This document shows, in pieces, positions 24,745 to 33,273 of a DNA stretch of 64,000 bases. Source of the stretch: Paractinoplanes lichenicola. Lineage in GTDB: Bacteria; Actinomycetota; Actinomycetes; Mycobacteriales; Micromonosporaceae. Location: positions 806,001 through 870,000 of the forward strand of contig NZ_JAENHO010000001.1 in NCBI RefSeq assembly GCF_016785085.1, read 5' to 3'. The number at the start of each line of letters is the position of its first letter. Position 1 is the stretch's first letter. Both the position numbers and the translations under genes were made by a program. The notes beneath the pieces are model-generated. The model saw nothing but the letters and a program-made list of their open reading frames with translations, was not told where the DNA came from and ran no database searches.

Positions 24745-27080
24745 ACGGCGTCGTCATCGCCGCCGTGGGGGCCATCAGCCCCCTCGGCGGCTCGGCCGAG
24801 GCGTTGTGGGCCGGGGTGCGGGCGGGGCAGGTGGCCGTCGCGCCCGTGCGCCGCTTCCCCATGGACCAGTACCAGACCACTTTGGGCGGCGAGGTCACCG
24901 AGCCCCGCCGGCCCGGTTACGACTACGCTCCCGGCTCCGCGGCCCGGGACACCTCGCTCGACTACGCGCTGGCCGCCGCCGAGGAGGCCATGGCGGGCGC
25001 GGGCCTGCGGGTCGGGATCGACATCCCGGCCGAGCGCTGGGGCGTCTCGTACGGCACCTGCCACGCGGGCTGGCGCAGCGCCGAGCTCGCCCTGCGCGAG
25101 GTGCAGGACGGCGGGACGCCCGACTGGCACCGCTACACGTACGTGCCGCCCCAGGCCGGCGCGGAGGCCCTGTCGGCCGCGTTCGGGCTCAAGGGCCCGG
25201 TGCTCAGCGTCAACACGGCCTGCGCCTCCAGCGCGCACGCGCTCGCCCACGCCCTCGACGTGATCCGCACGGGCCGGGCCGACGCGATGCTCGTGGGCGG
25301 CAGCGACGCCTTCACCGAGTCGGCGTTCGCCGGGTTCAGCAGCCTGTGGTCGCTCTCCCCGGAGCCCGCGACCCCGTACGCCAAGGACCGCGCGGGCCTC
25401 AACCTGGGCGAGGGCAGCGGGATGCTCCTGCTGCTGTCGCAGGCCGCGGCCGAGCGCACCGGCGCCCCGGTCGTCGCCGAGATGCTGGGCTACGGCCTGT
25501 CCGCCGACGGCTTCCACGAGACGGCGCCGCACCCCGAGGGCGAGGGCGCGGCCCGGGCCATCCGCGCGGCCCTGTCCTCCTCGGGCCTGACCCCCGACGA
25601 CGTCCGGTACGTCAACGGGCACGGCACCGGCACGCCGAAGAACGACTCGGCCGAGAGCAACGCGGTGCGGACCGCGCTGGGCGACGCGGCCGAGAAGACG
25701 GCGCTGTCCAGCACCAAGTCGATGATCGGTCACCTGCTGGGCGCGGCCGGCGCGGTCGAGGGCATCGTCACGGTGCTGGCCCTGCGCGACCAGGTGGCCC
25801 CGCCCACCGCGTCCTTCACCGAGCCGGACCCGCAGTGCGGGCTCGACCCGGTGGCCGGCGTGGGCCGCCCGATGGTGCTGGACGTCGCGCTGTCCAACAA
25901 CTTCGGGTTCGCCGGGGCCAACGCCAGCATCGCCTTCGCCCGCCCCGGCGGTCCCGGCGCACCGGCCCCGGCCGCGGGCCCGGACGACATCGTGGTGACC
26001 GGGTTCGGCGCCATCACCTCGGCCGGCGAGGGAGCCGAGGCGCTCTGGGCGGCGTACGCGGCGGGACAGCGGCAGGGCGCCCCGGAGGACGGCCTGCGCC
26101 TGGCGAGGCTCGAGTTCGACCGCTCGGCCGCCGGCACCGCCCGGGCCCGCCGCCGGATGGACACGATCTCGCAGCTCGCCATCGCCGTGTGCCGGGCCGC
26201 CCTGAGCTCCGCGGGCCCGGACGACGACGCGGAGGCCGTCGCCGCGACCGGCGTGGTGCTCGGCACCGGGATCGGGCCGATGGAGAGCAGCGAACGGTTC
26301 ACCGCCCCGGTGCTGGCGGCGGGTGCGCGCTCGGCCAACCCGGCCGTCTTCCCGGCCACCGTGTTCAACGGCGCGGCGGGCCAGGTCGCCATGGCGCTGG
26401 GCACCAAGGGCCCCACGTCGACGCTGACGTCCGGGCACGCGGCCGGCGCGGCCGCCCTGGCCGTCGCGTACGACCTGCTGCGGGCCGGGCGGGCCGAGCG
26501 CCTGCTGGTGCCCGCGGTGGAGGCGCTCTCCCCGGCCATGCTCGACGCCTACCGCAGTATCCCGCTGTTCGGCTCGGCCGCCGGGCGCCGGTACACGCTG
26601 GCCGAGGCCGGCCTGGCGCTCGTGCTGGAGCGCCGGTCGAGCGCCGAGCGGCGCGGCGCCCCGATCCACGCGGTGCTCCTGGGCCACGCGACAGCGTCGG
26701 ACGCCCGCGGCATCGGCCGCTGGGACCCGGCCGGCGAAGGCGTGGAACGCGCCATGCGCGAGGCCCTGCGGGCCGCCGGGCTCGGGCCGGACGACATCGC
26801 GGCCGTCTGGGCCAACGCGGCCGGCCTGGCCCCCGCCGACCGGCCCGAGGAGGCCGCCCTGGCCCGGGTCTTCGGCGCCGGCCGGGTGCGGGTCGAGACC
26901 CCGAAGCGGGTGCTCGGCGAGCCGATCGGCGCCGGCGCCCACCTGTCGGCGGTGCTCGCCGTCGGTGGCTGGCAAGCGGGCGGGACACCCGGCCCGGTCC
27001 TGATCAACAGCTCGTCGCTCGGCGGCACCCACACCTCGCTCGTGCTCGCCCCCTTCCCGAGAACGGAGTCCGGACGATGA
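24741..27080 (+). CDS. KS-CLF fusion protein
   Basis: A 779-residue protein with two thiolase-fold halves in one chain. The first half (about 1-400) is an active ketosynthase: NTACASSAHA with Cys, NGHGTGTPKND and SMIGHLLGAAG with both His residues, and NNFGFAGANAS. After a Pro/Ala linker near residue 410 the second half (about 415-779) is KS-like but dead: TSGHAAGAAAL in place of the Cys motif, WANAAGLA in place of HGTGT, and VLGEPIGAG in place of the second His. No stop or frameshift separates them. It is a covalent KS/CLF pair beside the free KS/CLF pair, so the pathway has two condensing complexes. Confidence 0.9.
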   Translation: MNGVVIAAVGAISPLGGSAEALWAGVRAGQVAVAPVRRFPMDQYQTTLGGEVTEPRRPGYDYAPGSAARDTSLDYALAAAEEAMAGAGLRVGIDIPAERWGVSYGTCHAGWRSAELALREVQDGGTPDWHRYTYVPPQAGAEALSAAFGLKGPVLSVNTACASSAHALAHALDVIRTGRADAMLVGGSDAFTESAFAGFSSLWSLSPEPATPYAKDRAGLNLGEGSGMLLLLSQAAAERTGAPVVAEMLGYGLSADGFHETAPHPEGEGAARAIRAALSSSGLTPDDVRYVNGHGTGTPKNDSAESNAVRTALGDAAEKTALSSTKSMIGHLLGAAGAVEGIVTVLALRDQVAPPTASFTEPDPQCGLDPVAGVGRPMVLDVALSNNFGFAGANASIAFARPGGPGAPAPAAGPDDIVVTGFGAITSAGEGAEALWAAYAAGQRQGAPEDGLRLARLEFDRSAAGTARARRRMDTISQLAIAVCRAALSSAGPDDDAEAVAATGVVLGTGIGPMESSERFTAPVLAAGARSANPAVFPATVFNGAAGQVAMALGTKGPTSTLTSGHAAGAAALAVAYDLLRAGRAERLLVPAVEALSPAMLDAYRSIPLFGSAAGRRYTLAEAGLALVLERRSSAERRGAPIHAVLLGHATASDARGIGRWDPAGEGVERAMREALRAAGLGPDDIAAVWANAAGLAPADRPEEAALARVFGAGRVRVETPKRVLGEPIGAGAHLSAVLAVGGWQAGGTPGPVLINSSSLGGTHTSLVLAPFPRTESGR

Positions 27081-28183
27081 CCACCGCGTACGACGTCAAG
27101 ATTCTCTCCACCGGCAGTTGTCTGCCCGGCGATCCCCTCGACAACGCGACGCTGGAGAAATACGTCGGGCCGCTGCCGGACGACGTGCTCGAGGGCATCC
27201 AGGTCAAGACCCGGCACTGGATGATCGACCCGGTCACCGGCGAGCACCTGATCAACAACAGCCGGCTGGCCGAGCGGGCCTCCCGGCAGGCGCTCGAGCG
27301 GGCCGGGGTGGAGGTCGGCGAGGTCGACCTGATCGTGGTGTGCACGGCGACGCCGGAGTACACGATCCCCAACGTGGCCACCACGCTGCAGGCCTACCTG
27401 GGCCTGGAGAGCGTGGCCGCGATCGAGCTCCGCGGGGCCTGCGCGGGCTGGGTGCAGGCGCTCGACCTGGCCCGGCGGCAGCTGGCCGACGGGACCGCGC
27501 GCACCGCCCTCGTGGTGGGCAGCGACGTCGCCTCGCCGCTGCTGGCCCCGCTCTTCCTCGGCAAGGACCCGGCCCGCGTACGGATGCGGGACCGGCTCAC
27601 GCTCTACACGTTCGGTGACGGTGCGGGCGCCGTGGTGCTGCGGGCCGAGCCGGCCGGATCCGCGCCCGACGAGTTCGCCTACGTCAACGCCTGCGTGGGC
27701 GGCCTGCGCAAGCCCGGCATGGAGATCATCGGCGGCGGCACCGACGTGCCGCAGGCCGAGCAGCTGCGCCGCCGCCAGCTGATCCAGATGAAGATCGACG
27801 TCACCGGCACCTCCACGTTCAGCCCGCAGGTGTTCGTCCGCGCGATCCAGGAGATGGCCCGCAAGGACGGCCGCGCACTCGGCGAGTTCGACGCGATCGT
27901 GCTGCCCGAGGGCAACGCCGACTACTTCTCCGACGAGTTCGAGGCGGCCGGGCTGTCCCCCGAGGACAACCGGGCGCTCGACGGCCGGATCGTGGAGAAC
28001 CTGGCCGACGTGGGCGCCACCGGATCGGCGGCCGTGCCGCTGTCGCTCGACGCGGGCTGGACCTCGGGCCGCATCCGGCCCGGCGACCGGATCGTCCTGC
28101 TCGGCATCGAGGCCAGCCGCTACGTCTACACCGGGCTCTCGCTGACCTGGCAGGCCCCGCTTCCCGACCACTTTCAGGAGTAG
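27077..28183 (+). CDS. Ketosynthase III-like enzyme with altered catalytic His
   Basis: A 368-residue KAS III-fold protein. Cys122 is in place in RGACAGW. The motif that normally carries the catalytic His reads LPEGNADYF, with Glu278 at the expected site; Asn308 lies in NLADVGATGSA. A change of the His suggests priming by transacylation or acyl transfer rather than ordinary decarboxylative condensation. It is also possible that this is a CerJ-like acyl transferase on oxygen. The ATG at 27077 overlaps the KS-CLF stop by 4 bases, with GGAG upstream, so it belongs to the condensing-enzyme block. Confidence 0.8.
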   Translation: MTTAYDVKILSTGSCLPGDPLDNATLEKYVGPLPDDVLEGIQVKTRHWMIDPVTGEHLINNSRLAERASRQALERAGVEVGEVDLIVVCTATPEYTIPNVATTLQAYLGLESVAAIELRGACAGWVQALDLARRQLADGTARTALVVGSDVASPLLAPLFLGKDPARVRMRDRLTLYTFGDGAGAVVLRAEPAGSAPDEFAYVNACVGGLRKPGMEIIGGGTDVPQAEQLRRRQLIQMKIDVTGTSTFSPQVFVRAIQEMARKDGRALGEFDAIVLPEGNADYFSDEFEAAGLSPEDNRALDGRIVENLADVGATGSAAVPLSLDAGWTSGRIRPGDRIVLLGIEASRYVYTGLSLTWQAPLPDHFQE

Positions 28184-28186
28184 GAC

Positions 28187-29185
28187 ATGGCAATCGACAT
28201 CCGCACGCTGGGCAAGACCGGGCTGGACGTCTCGGAACAGGGCCTCGGCTGCATGGGCATGACGTTCGGGTACGGCGAGGCCGACGCGACCGAGGCCCGG
28301 GCCACCATCGACCGGGCCCTGGAGCTCGGCGTCACCCTGCTCGACACCGCCGACATGTACGGCCCCTACACCAACGAGGAGCTGATCGGGCGGGCCGTGG
28401 CCGGGCGTCGCGACCGGGTCGTCCTGGCCTCCAAGGTGGGCAACGAGGTCGTCGACGGCAAGCTGACGTGGCGGGTCAACGGGCGCCCCGACTACATCCG
28501 CCGGTCGATCGAGGGCACCCTGCGCCGGCTCGGCACCGACCACCTCGACCTCTACTACCTGCACCGGGTCGACCCCGAAGTCGAGGTGGAGGAGACCTTC
28601 GGCGCGCTGGCCGAGCTCGTGCAGGCCGGGCTCGTGCGGCACCTGGGCATCAGCGAGGCGGGACCGGCGACCATCCGGCGCGCCCACGCGGTGCACCCAC
28701 TGACCGCCGTGCAGACCGAGTATTCGCTGTTCACTCGGGACGTCGAGGTCAACGGCGTGCTCGAGACCGTGCGCGAGCTGGGCATCGGGTTCGTGGCCTA
28801 CAGCCCGCTCGGCCGCGGGTTCCTGACCGGCACGATCCGCGACACCTCCGACATCCCCGAGGGCATCGACTTCCGCCGCATCGCCCCCCGGTTCAAGGAC
28901 GAGAACATCCGCCAGAACCTGCCCGTCGTCGACCAGCTGAGCGATCTCGCCGCCGTCACCGGCACCACCGTCAGCCGCCTCGCGCTGGCCTGGGTGCTCT
29001 CCCGCGGCGAGGACGTGGTGGCCATCCCCGGCACCAAGCGCCGCCGCTACCTCGAGGAGAACGTCTCCGCGAGCGACCTGACGCTCTCCCCCGACGTGCT
29101 GGCCGCGATCGACTCGATCGCCCCGTACGGCGTCACGGCCGGAAACCGATACCCCGACGCCGAGATGGCCGCCCTGAACCGCTGA
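28187..29185 (+). CDS. Aldo/keto reductase
   Basis: A 332-residue NADPH-dependent aldo/keto reductase. The barrel start LGKTGLDVSEQGLGCMGM, the catalytic Asp/Tyr in LDTADMYG, the Lys in VLASKVG and the His in YYLHRVD make up the usual tetrad. A C-terminal IPGTKRRRYLEEN binds the cofactor phosphate. The gene starts 3 bases after the KSIII stop with AGGAG upstream. It could reduce a sugar carbonyl, a polyketide ketone or an aldehyde. It is the only reductase in the polyketide operon, so a stand-in role for the missing ketoreductase is possible though not typical of this fold. Confidence 0.88.
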   Translation: MAIDIRTLGKTGLDVSEQGLGCMGMTFGYGEADATEARATIDRALELGVTLLDTADMYGPYTNEELIGRAVAGRRDRVVLASKVGNEVVDGKLTWRVNGRPDYIRRSIEGTLRRLGTDHLDLYYLHRVDPEVEVEETFGALAELVQAGLVRHLGISEAGPATIRRAHAVHPLTAVQTEYSLFTRDVEVNGVLETVRELGIGFVAYSPLGRGFLTGTIRDTSDIPEGIDFRRIAPRFKDENIRQNLPVVDQLSDLAAVTGTTVSRLALAWVLSRGEDVVAIPGTKRRRYLEENVSASDLTLSPDVLAAIDSIAPYGVTAGNRYPDAEMAALNR

Positions 29186-29214
29186 CCCCTCCGCCCCTAC
29201 CCCGGGAGAACGCC

Positions 29215-30426
29215 ATGTCCGCACCAACGCCTCCCCCCGTCCGCCGGGTGCTCATCGCCGGCGGCGGGCTCGGCGGCATCGCCACCGCCCTGGCCCTGCA
29301 GCAGCGGGGCATCGACTCGGTCGTCTTCGAGCGCGCCGAGCAGCTGCGCGACGGCGGCGCCGGCCTGCACATCTGGACCAACGGCATGCTCGCGCTGGCC
29401 GCCCTCGGCGTCGCCGACCGGGTCAACGCGATCGCGCCGGCGCAGACCGTGTGCCACTTCGCCACCTCGACCGGCCGGGTCATCGGCACCTACCCGGTGG
29501 GCGAGTTCGTCGAGCGCTACGGCCAGCCGACCGTCGCCATCGGCCGCTCCGACCTGCACGGCATCCTGCGCGACGCGGTGACCGTCCCGATCGTCACCGG
29601 CGCCGAGGTCACCGGCTACACCGAGCACGCGGACGGGGTCAGCCTGCACTTCGCCGACGGCACCACCGAGGAGGGCGACGTGCTGATCGGCGCCGACGGG
29701 GTGCGCTCGGCCGTACGCTCCCAGCTGCTCGGCCCGCAGCCGCCCGACTACACCGGCTACATCGCCTGGCGCGGGCACGCCAAGCTGAGCCCCGAGGAGT
29801 TCGCGCCCGGCAGCTTCCAGGCGCTGTTCGGGCCGGGCACCCGCTTCACGTACTACGACATCGCCCCCGGCGTCGTGCACTGGATGAGCGTCGCCAACGG
29901 CCCGGCCGGCGGCCGCGACGAGGGCACGCCCGAGCAGACCCTCGACATGCTGCGGGCCCGGCACGCCGGCTGGACCGATCCCGTACGGCAGATCCTCGAC
30001 GCCACCGACCCGGGGAGCATCCTGCGCGGCGACGTGCTGGACCGCAAGCCCGACCCCGTCTGGGGCCAGGGCCGCGTCACCCTGCTCGGCGACTCCGCGC
30101 ACGCCGTCAGCTTCAACATCGGGCAGGGCGCCTGCCTGGCCATCGAGGACGCGATCGTGCTGGCCGAGCACCTGGCCACGCCCGGCGCCGGGATCGCCAC
30201 GGCGTTGCGCGCCTACGAGGCCGAGCGGCAGCAGCGCACCGCGCCCATGCAGCTGCTGGCGCACCGGATCGGCGCGATGGGCGCCCTGCAGAACCCGGCC
30301 GCCGTCTGGCTGCGCGACCGGGTGATGAAGCTGATGTGGCCGCGCACCTTCCAGATGGCCGAGAAGGAGCACGTCGCCTACGGCACCCGGTTCGCGCCGG
30401 CCCCGTTGAGAGGAGCGCAGTTGTGA
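29215..30426 (+). CDS. FAD-dependent monooxygenase
   Basis: A 403-residue class A flavoprotein hydroxylase. The Rossmann GGGLGG is near residue 15, the middle motif IGADGVRSAVR near residue 160 and the flavin-ribityl motif LLGDSAHAVSFNIGQGACLAIED near residue 285. This family hydroxylates or epoxidises aromatic and polyene-like compounds. GGGAG precedes the ATG at 29215. It overlaps the SnoaL-like gene by 4 bases (GTGA), suggesting that the two act in sequence on the polyketide chain. Substrate not shown. Confidence 0.9.
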   Translation: MSAPTPPPVRRVLIAGGGLGGIATALALQQRGIDSVVFERAEQLRDGGAGLHIWTNGMLALAALGVADRVNAIAPAQTVCHFATSTGRVIGTYPVGEFVERYGQPTVAIGRSDLHGILRDAVTVPIVTGAEVTGYTEHADGVSLHFADGTTEEGDVLIGADGVRSAVRSQLLGPQPPDYTGYIAWRGHAKLSPEEFAPGSFQALFGPGTRFTYYDIAPGVVHWMSVANGPAGGRDEGTPEQTLDMLRARHAGWTDPVRQILDATDPGSILRGDVLDRKPDPVWGQGRVTLLGDSAHAVSFNIGQGACLAIEDAIVLAEHLATPGAGIATALRAYEAERQQRTAPMQLLAHRIGAMGALQNPAAVWLRDRVMKLMWPRTFQMAEKEHVAYGTRFAPAPLRGAQL

Positions 30427-31271
30427 CCGTCACGAACGCCCAGGAGCGCAACAAGGCCACCATCAAGCGGGTCTTCGCCGAGTTCGTCAACCGGGGCGAC
30501 GAGTCGCTCGTGGACGAGCTCTACCGGCCGGACATCGTCGACCACGCGGGCCTGCCGGGCGCGCCCGAGGGCGCCGAGGGCGTGAAATACACCATCGCCG
30601 GGCTGCGCGAGGCCTTCCCCGACTTCCACGTCACCATCGAGGACATCAGCGCCCACGACGACATGGTCGTCATCCACAACACGTGGCGGGGCACCCACCT
30701 GGGCGAGCTGCTCGGCATCGCGCCCACCGGCCGGACGCTGCTCTCCGTCGGCATCGTCATCTGGCGGTTCGACGAGCAAGGCCGGATCGCCGAGCGCTGG
30801 GAGCACGGCGTCTCCTCCAACATGTTCGCCGCGCTCGGCCTGCGGATGCTGGCTCCCCGCAAGGGCGGCCGGCGCACCGTCGAGGGCACCCGGTCGGTCA
30901 CCCGCACGGTGCCGCTGCGTAACGGCAAGCCCACGGCCTGGCGACAGCTCAGCGCCGAGCTGCAGGGGCCGCGCCGGCGCGAGTACGAGGCCTCCCGGCG
31001 CCGGCTCGGCATCACCCACGAGGTGCTGCGGGTCGACCCGCGGCCCGACCAGGACCACGTCATCGTGCACTTCGAGACGGTGGACCCGGATCGCACCCGC
31101 AAGCGCTGGGCGGAGTCGACGCACCCGTTCGACCAGTGGCTGCGCGAGCAGGTGCTCGACATCCACGGCGAGGACCCGTGGGCCGGCCCCGCCACCTCGT
31201 ACGAGTCGGCCGGCCTGGCCTGGACAGCGCCCCCGAAGCTGACCCCGAGCGACCCCGGCGGGCCCCGCTGA
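30423..31271 (+). CDS. SnoaL-like protein with extra C-terminal domain
   Basis: A 282-residue protein starting at a GTG overlapping the monooxygenase stop. Residues 5-140 form a SnoaL/NTF2-like barrel: NKATIKRVFAEFVNRGD, HAGLPGAPEGAEG, FPDFHVTIEDISAHDDMV, IAPTGRTL. This fold is used for polyketide cyclisation, hydroxylation without cofactor and isomerisation. Residues 150-260 form a second alpha/beta segment, rich in Arg, that I do not recognise; it contains HVIVHFETVDPDR and ends in a Pro-rich tail. It is the last gene of the elongation operon, just before a strong hairpin. The two-domain layout is unusual for the family. Confidence 0.75.
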   Translation: MTVTNAQERNKATIKRVFAEFVNRGDESLVDELYRPDIVDHAGLPGAPEGAEGVKYTIAGLREAFPDFHVTIEDISAHDDMVVIHNTWRGTHLGELLGIAPTGRTLLSVGIVIWRFDEQGRIAERWEHGVSSNMFAALGLRMLAPRKGGRRTVEGTRSVTRTVPLRNGKPTAWRQLSAELQGPRRREYEASRRRLGITHEVLRVDPRPDQDHVIVHFETVDPDRTRKRWAESTHPFDQWLREQVLDIHGEDPWAGPATSYESAGLAWTAPPKLTPSDPGGPR

Positions 31272-31283
31272 CCGGCGCAGACC

Positions 31284-31326
31284 GACGGGCCCGCACCGGA
31301 CGTCCCCCGGACGGTGCGGGCCCGTC
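31284..31326. terminator. Bidirectional terminator between convergent operons
   Basis: A perfect 15-base-pair stem (31284-31298 with 31312-31326) around a 13-base loop lies in the 62-base gap between the SnoaL-like gene and the convergent glycosyltransferase. TTT follows on the plus side. It can end transcription from both directions. Confidence 0.85.
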
Positions 31327-31333
31327 TTTCCCC

Positions 31334-32254
31334 TCAGCGCGTCAGCGTCGTGATGGCCGGCACGAGGTCGGCCGGGCCGGGCAGGCCGGCGATCGAGCGG
31401 CCGAGCTGAACGGCCGCGGGAAGCATCCGGCCGCCGTTGACCAGCTCGGCGATGTAGAAGCGGAGCCGCAGCATGCTGGGGTCGTCGCCCAGCTCGTCCG
31501 CGGTCAGGCAGCGGCCGATGCCGGCCCGCTCAAGGCGCTCCCCGGCCCGCCGCTCCGGCTCCCCGGCCGGCAGCACCAGCTGGGAGACGCCGGACCGGGC
31601 GGCCGCGTAGACCACCCCCTCGTCGCCGCCGTGCACGACGACGACACTGCCGGACAGCGCCCGGCTCCACGGATGGTCGTCGCCGCTCAGCACGACCAGC
31701 TCGAGACCGAGGCTTTCGACGCCCTCGGCCACCCGGCGGAACAGCCGCGCCCGGGGCTCGTCCTCGGGGCGGCCGCCGGTCGGCATCCCGGTGATGCAGA
31801 CGCGCGGGCCGAACGACGGCTCGTCGGCAAATCGGCCCGGCGCCTCGTACGCGTCGCACCGCACCCGCCACGCGTCCGGCTCGGGCTCGTCCCGCAGCGG
31901 CGGCGGACACGGGTCGATCCAGACGGTCGGCCGGGGCAGCAGCGGCGGCCGGTCGTACGGGAGATAGCCGATGGTGGGCACCCCGGACGCGGCCGCCAGG
32001 GCGGTCGAGCCGGGGCTCAACGGATCGTGGACGACCAGGTCGGGCCCCCAGGCCTGACTGAACTGCCACGGGTCGGCCGGCCCGGGGACCAGTCCGGCCC
32101 GGGTCACGCGATCGCGCAGCCGGGCCGGACAGCAGACGCGGACCTCGTGGCCGGCCGTGTGCAGCGCCCTGGCCAGCAGCACCATGCGCAGCAGGGACGA
32201 CGTGCCGGAGCCCGCGGAGAACAGCGCTCGCACGACTCCCCCGTCCCCGGTCAC
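31334..32254 (-). CDS. Shortened GT-B glycosyltransferase-like protein
   Basis: A 306-residue protein resembling antibiotic glycosyltransferases of the GT1 family. It has the N-terminal VRALFSAGSGTSS and, near residue 220, VVVVHGGDEGVVYAAARSGVSQLVLP, which matches the nucleotide-sugar-binding HHGGAGT-VPQLVLP motif. It is about 90 residues shorter than the companion enzyme at 36944, with loss in the acceptor domain and interdomain region. His is present in HGGD, but the second half of the motif is altered. It may be a compact transferase or an inactive helper of the kind some aminosugar transferases need. The GTG at 32254 overlaps the SARP stop by 4 bases; an in-frame GTG seven codons on is an alternative start. 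Confidence 0.7.
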   Translation of the reverse strand: MTGDGGVVRALFSAGSGTSSLLRMVLLARALHTAGHEVRVCCPARLRDRVTRAGLVPGPADPWQFSQAWGPDLVVHDPLSPGSTALAAASGVPTIGYLPYDRPPLLPRPTVWIDPCPPPLRDEPEPDAWRVRCDAYEAPGRFADEPSFGPRVCITGMPTGGRPEDEPRARLFRRVAEGVESLGLELVVLSGDDHPWSRALSGSVVVVHGGDEGVVYAAARSGVSQLVLPAGEPERRAGERLERAGIGRCLTADELGDDPSMLRLRFYIAELVNGGRMLPAAVQLGRSIAGLPGPADLVPAITTLTR

Positions 32255-33063
32255 CCGGTGAAGCGGTCGAGCACCCGCCCGGTCCCGGCGTCGACGTCCA
32301 GCGCCGGGTCGCTGCCGAGCACGGCCCGCTGCAGGTGCTGCAGCCGCTGCGAGGGCTCGATGCCCAGCTCCTCCACGAGGTGGGTGCGCAGGTTCTGGAA
32401 GGCGTCGAGCGCCGCCGAGGGCCGCCCGGCCCGATAGAAGGCCACCATGGACTGCGCGTGCAGCCCCTCGTGCAGCGGGTGCCGGGCGGTCAGCGCGGTG
32501 AGCTCGGTGAGCAGCCCGGCGTGCCGGCCGAGCCGCAGCTCGACGTCGATCCGCCGCTCGAGCACCCCGAGCCGGCTCTCCTCCAGCCGCATGGCCTCGA
32601 TCTCCAGCAGCGGGCCGGTACGCACGTCGACCAGGGCCGGGCCGCGCCACAGGCCGAGGGCCCGCCCGAACAGCTCGGCGGCCTGCTCGTGCTCGCCCCG
32701 GTCGAAGGCGCGCTGGCCGAGGGTGGCGAGCCGGTCGTGCTCGTGCACGTCGACGTTGCCCGGCTCGGTGTGCAGCAGGTAGCCCCCGTGCCGGGTCAGC
32801 AGCAGCTCCTTGGAGCCGCCGGGCTCGCCGCCCAGCGCGGTCTCCATGCAGCGCCGGAGCTGGAGGATGTAGGTCTGCAGCGTGGTCAGCGCGCTGCGCG
32901 GCGGGTTGTCGCCCCAGATCTCCTCCATCAGCGCGGAGACCGGCAGGACCTGGTTGGCGTAGATGGCTAGCAGGGTCAGGATCTGGCGCGGTTTCGCTGC
33001 CGTGGGCAGGATCGACACGCCCCTCAGCTCGGCGTCCAAAGACCCCAGAACGTTAATTCGCAT
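32251..33063 (-). CDS. Small SARP-family activator
   Basis: A 270-residue SARP made of a winged-helix DNA-binding domain (about 1-100, with KPRQILTLLAIYANQVLPVSALMEEIWGD) and the bacterial transcriptional activation domain (about 105-250). No ATPase domain is present, so it is the classical DnrI/ActII-ORF4 size. GGGGG precedes the ATG at 33063. It is cotranscribed with the short glycosyltransferase and divergent from the sugar 2,3-dehydratase gene. Along with the AfsR-like SARP at 16523, it is a candidate binder of the 11-base repeat operators at 10273 and 18386. Confidence 0.92.
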   Translation of the reverse strand: MRINVLGSLDAELRGVSILPTAAKPRQILTLLAIYANQVLPVSALMEEIWGDNPPRSALTTLQTYILQLRRCMETALGGEPGGSKELLLTRHGGYLLHTEPGNVDVHEHDRLATLGQRAFDRGEHEQAAELFGRALGLWRGPALVDVRTGPLLEIEAMRLEESRLGVLERRIDVELRLGRHAGLLTELTALTARHPLHEGLHAQSMVAFYRAGRPSAALDAFQNLRTHLVEELGIEPSQRLQHLQRAVLGSDPALDVDAGTGRVLDRFTG

Positions 33064-33086
33064 GCGGGCCCCCTTGTCTTTGTCTC

Positions 33087-33101
33087 GGACCTTGAAGGTC
33101 C
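33087..33101. promoter_or_regulatory. Short palindrome in the divergent promoter region
   Basis: GGACCTT and AAGGTCC flank a single G at 33087-33101, a perfect 7-base inverted repeat 24 bases upstream of the small SARP start and about 170 upstream of the 2,3-dehydratase. It could be an operator for an unknown dimeric regulator. The remaining spacer to 33273 holds no gene I can support; a GGAG lies just before the 33274 start. Confidence 0.4.
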
Positions 33102-33273
33102 CACCGGGGCCCACCGGCCGGACAGTGCCTCACTCCCCCCTGTCGAGTGCCTCTTTCCTGCCCTCGATATGACGGATTCATATGCCGGGCGAGGTGCTCG
33201 AGGCCGTCTCCAGCCGCGGGCGAGAGGGATGCGGCATGAAGGTCGTGGTGCGATCCCGATGAAGGAGAGATCC

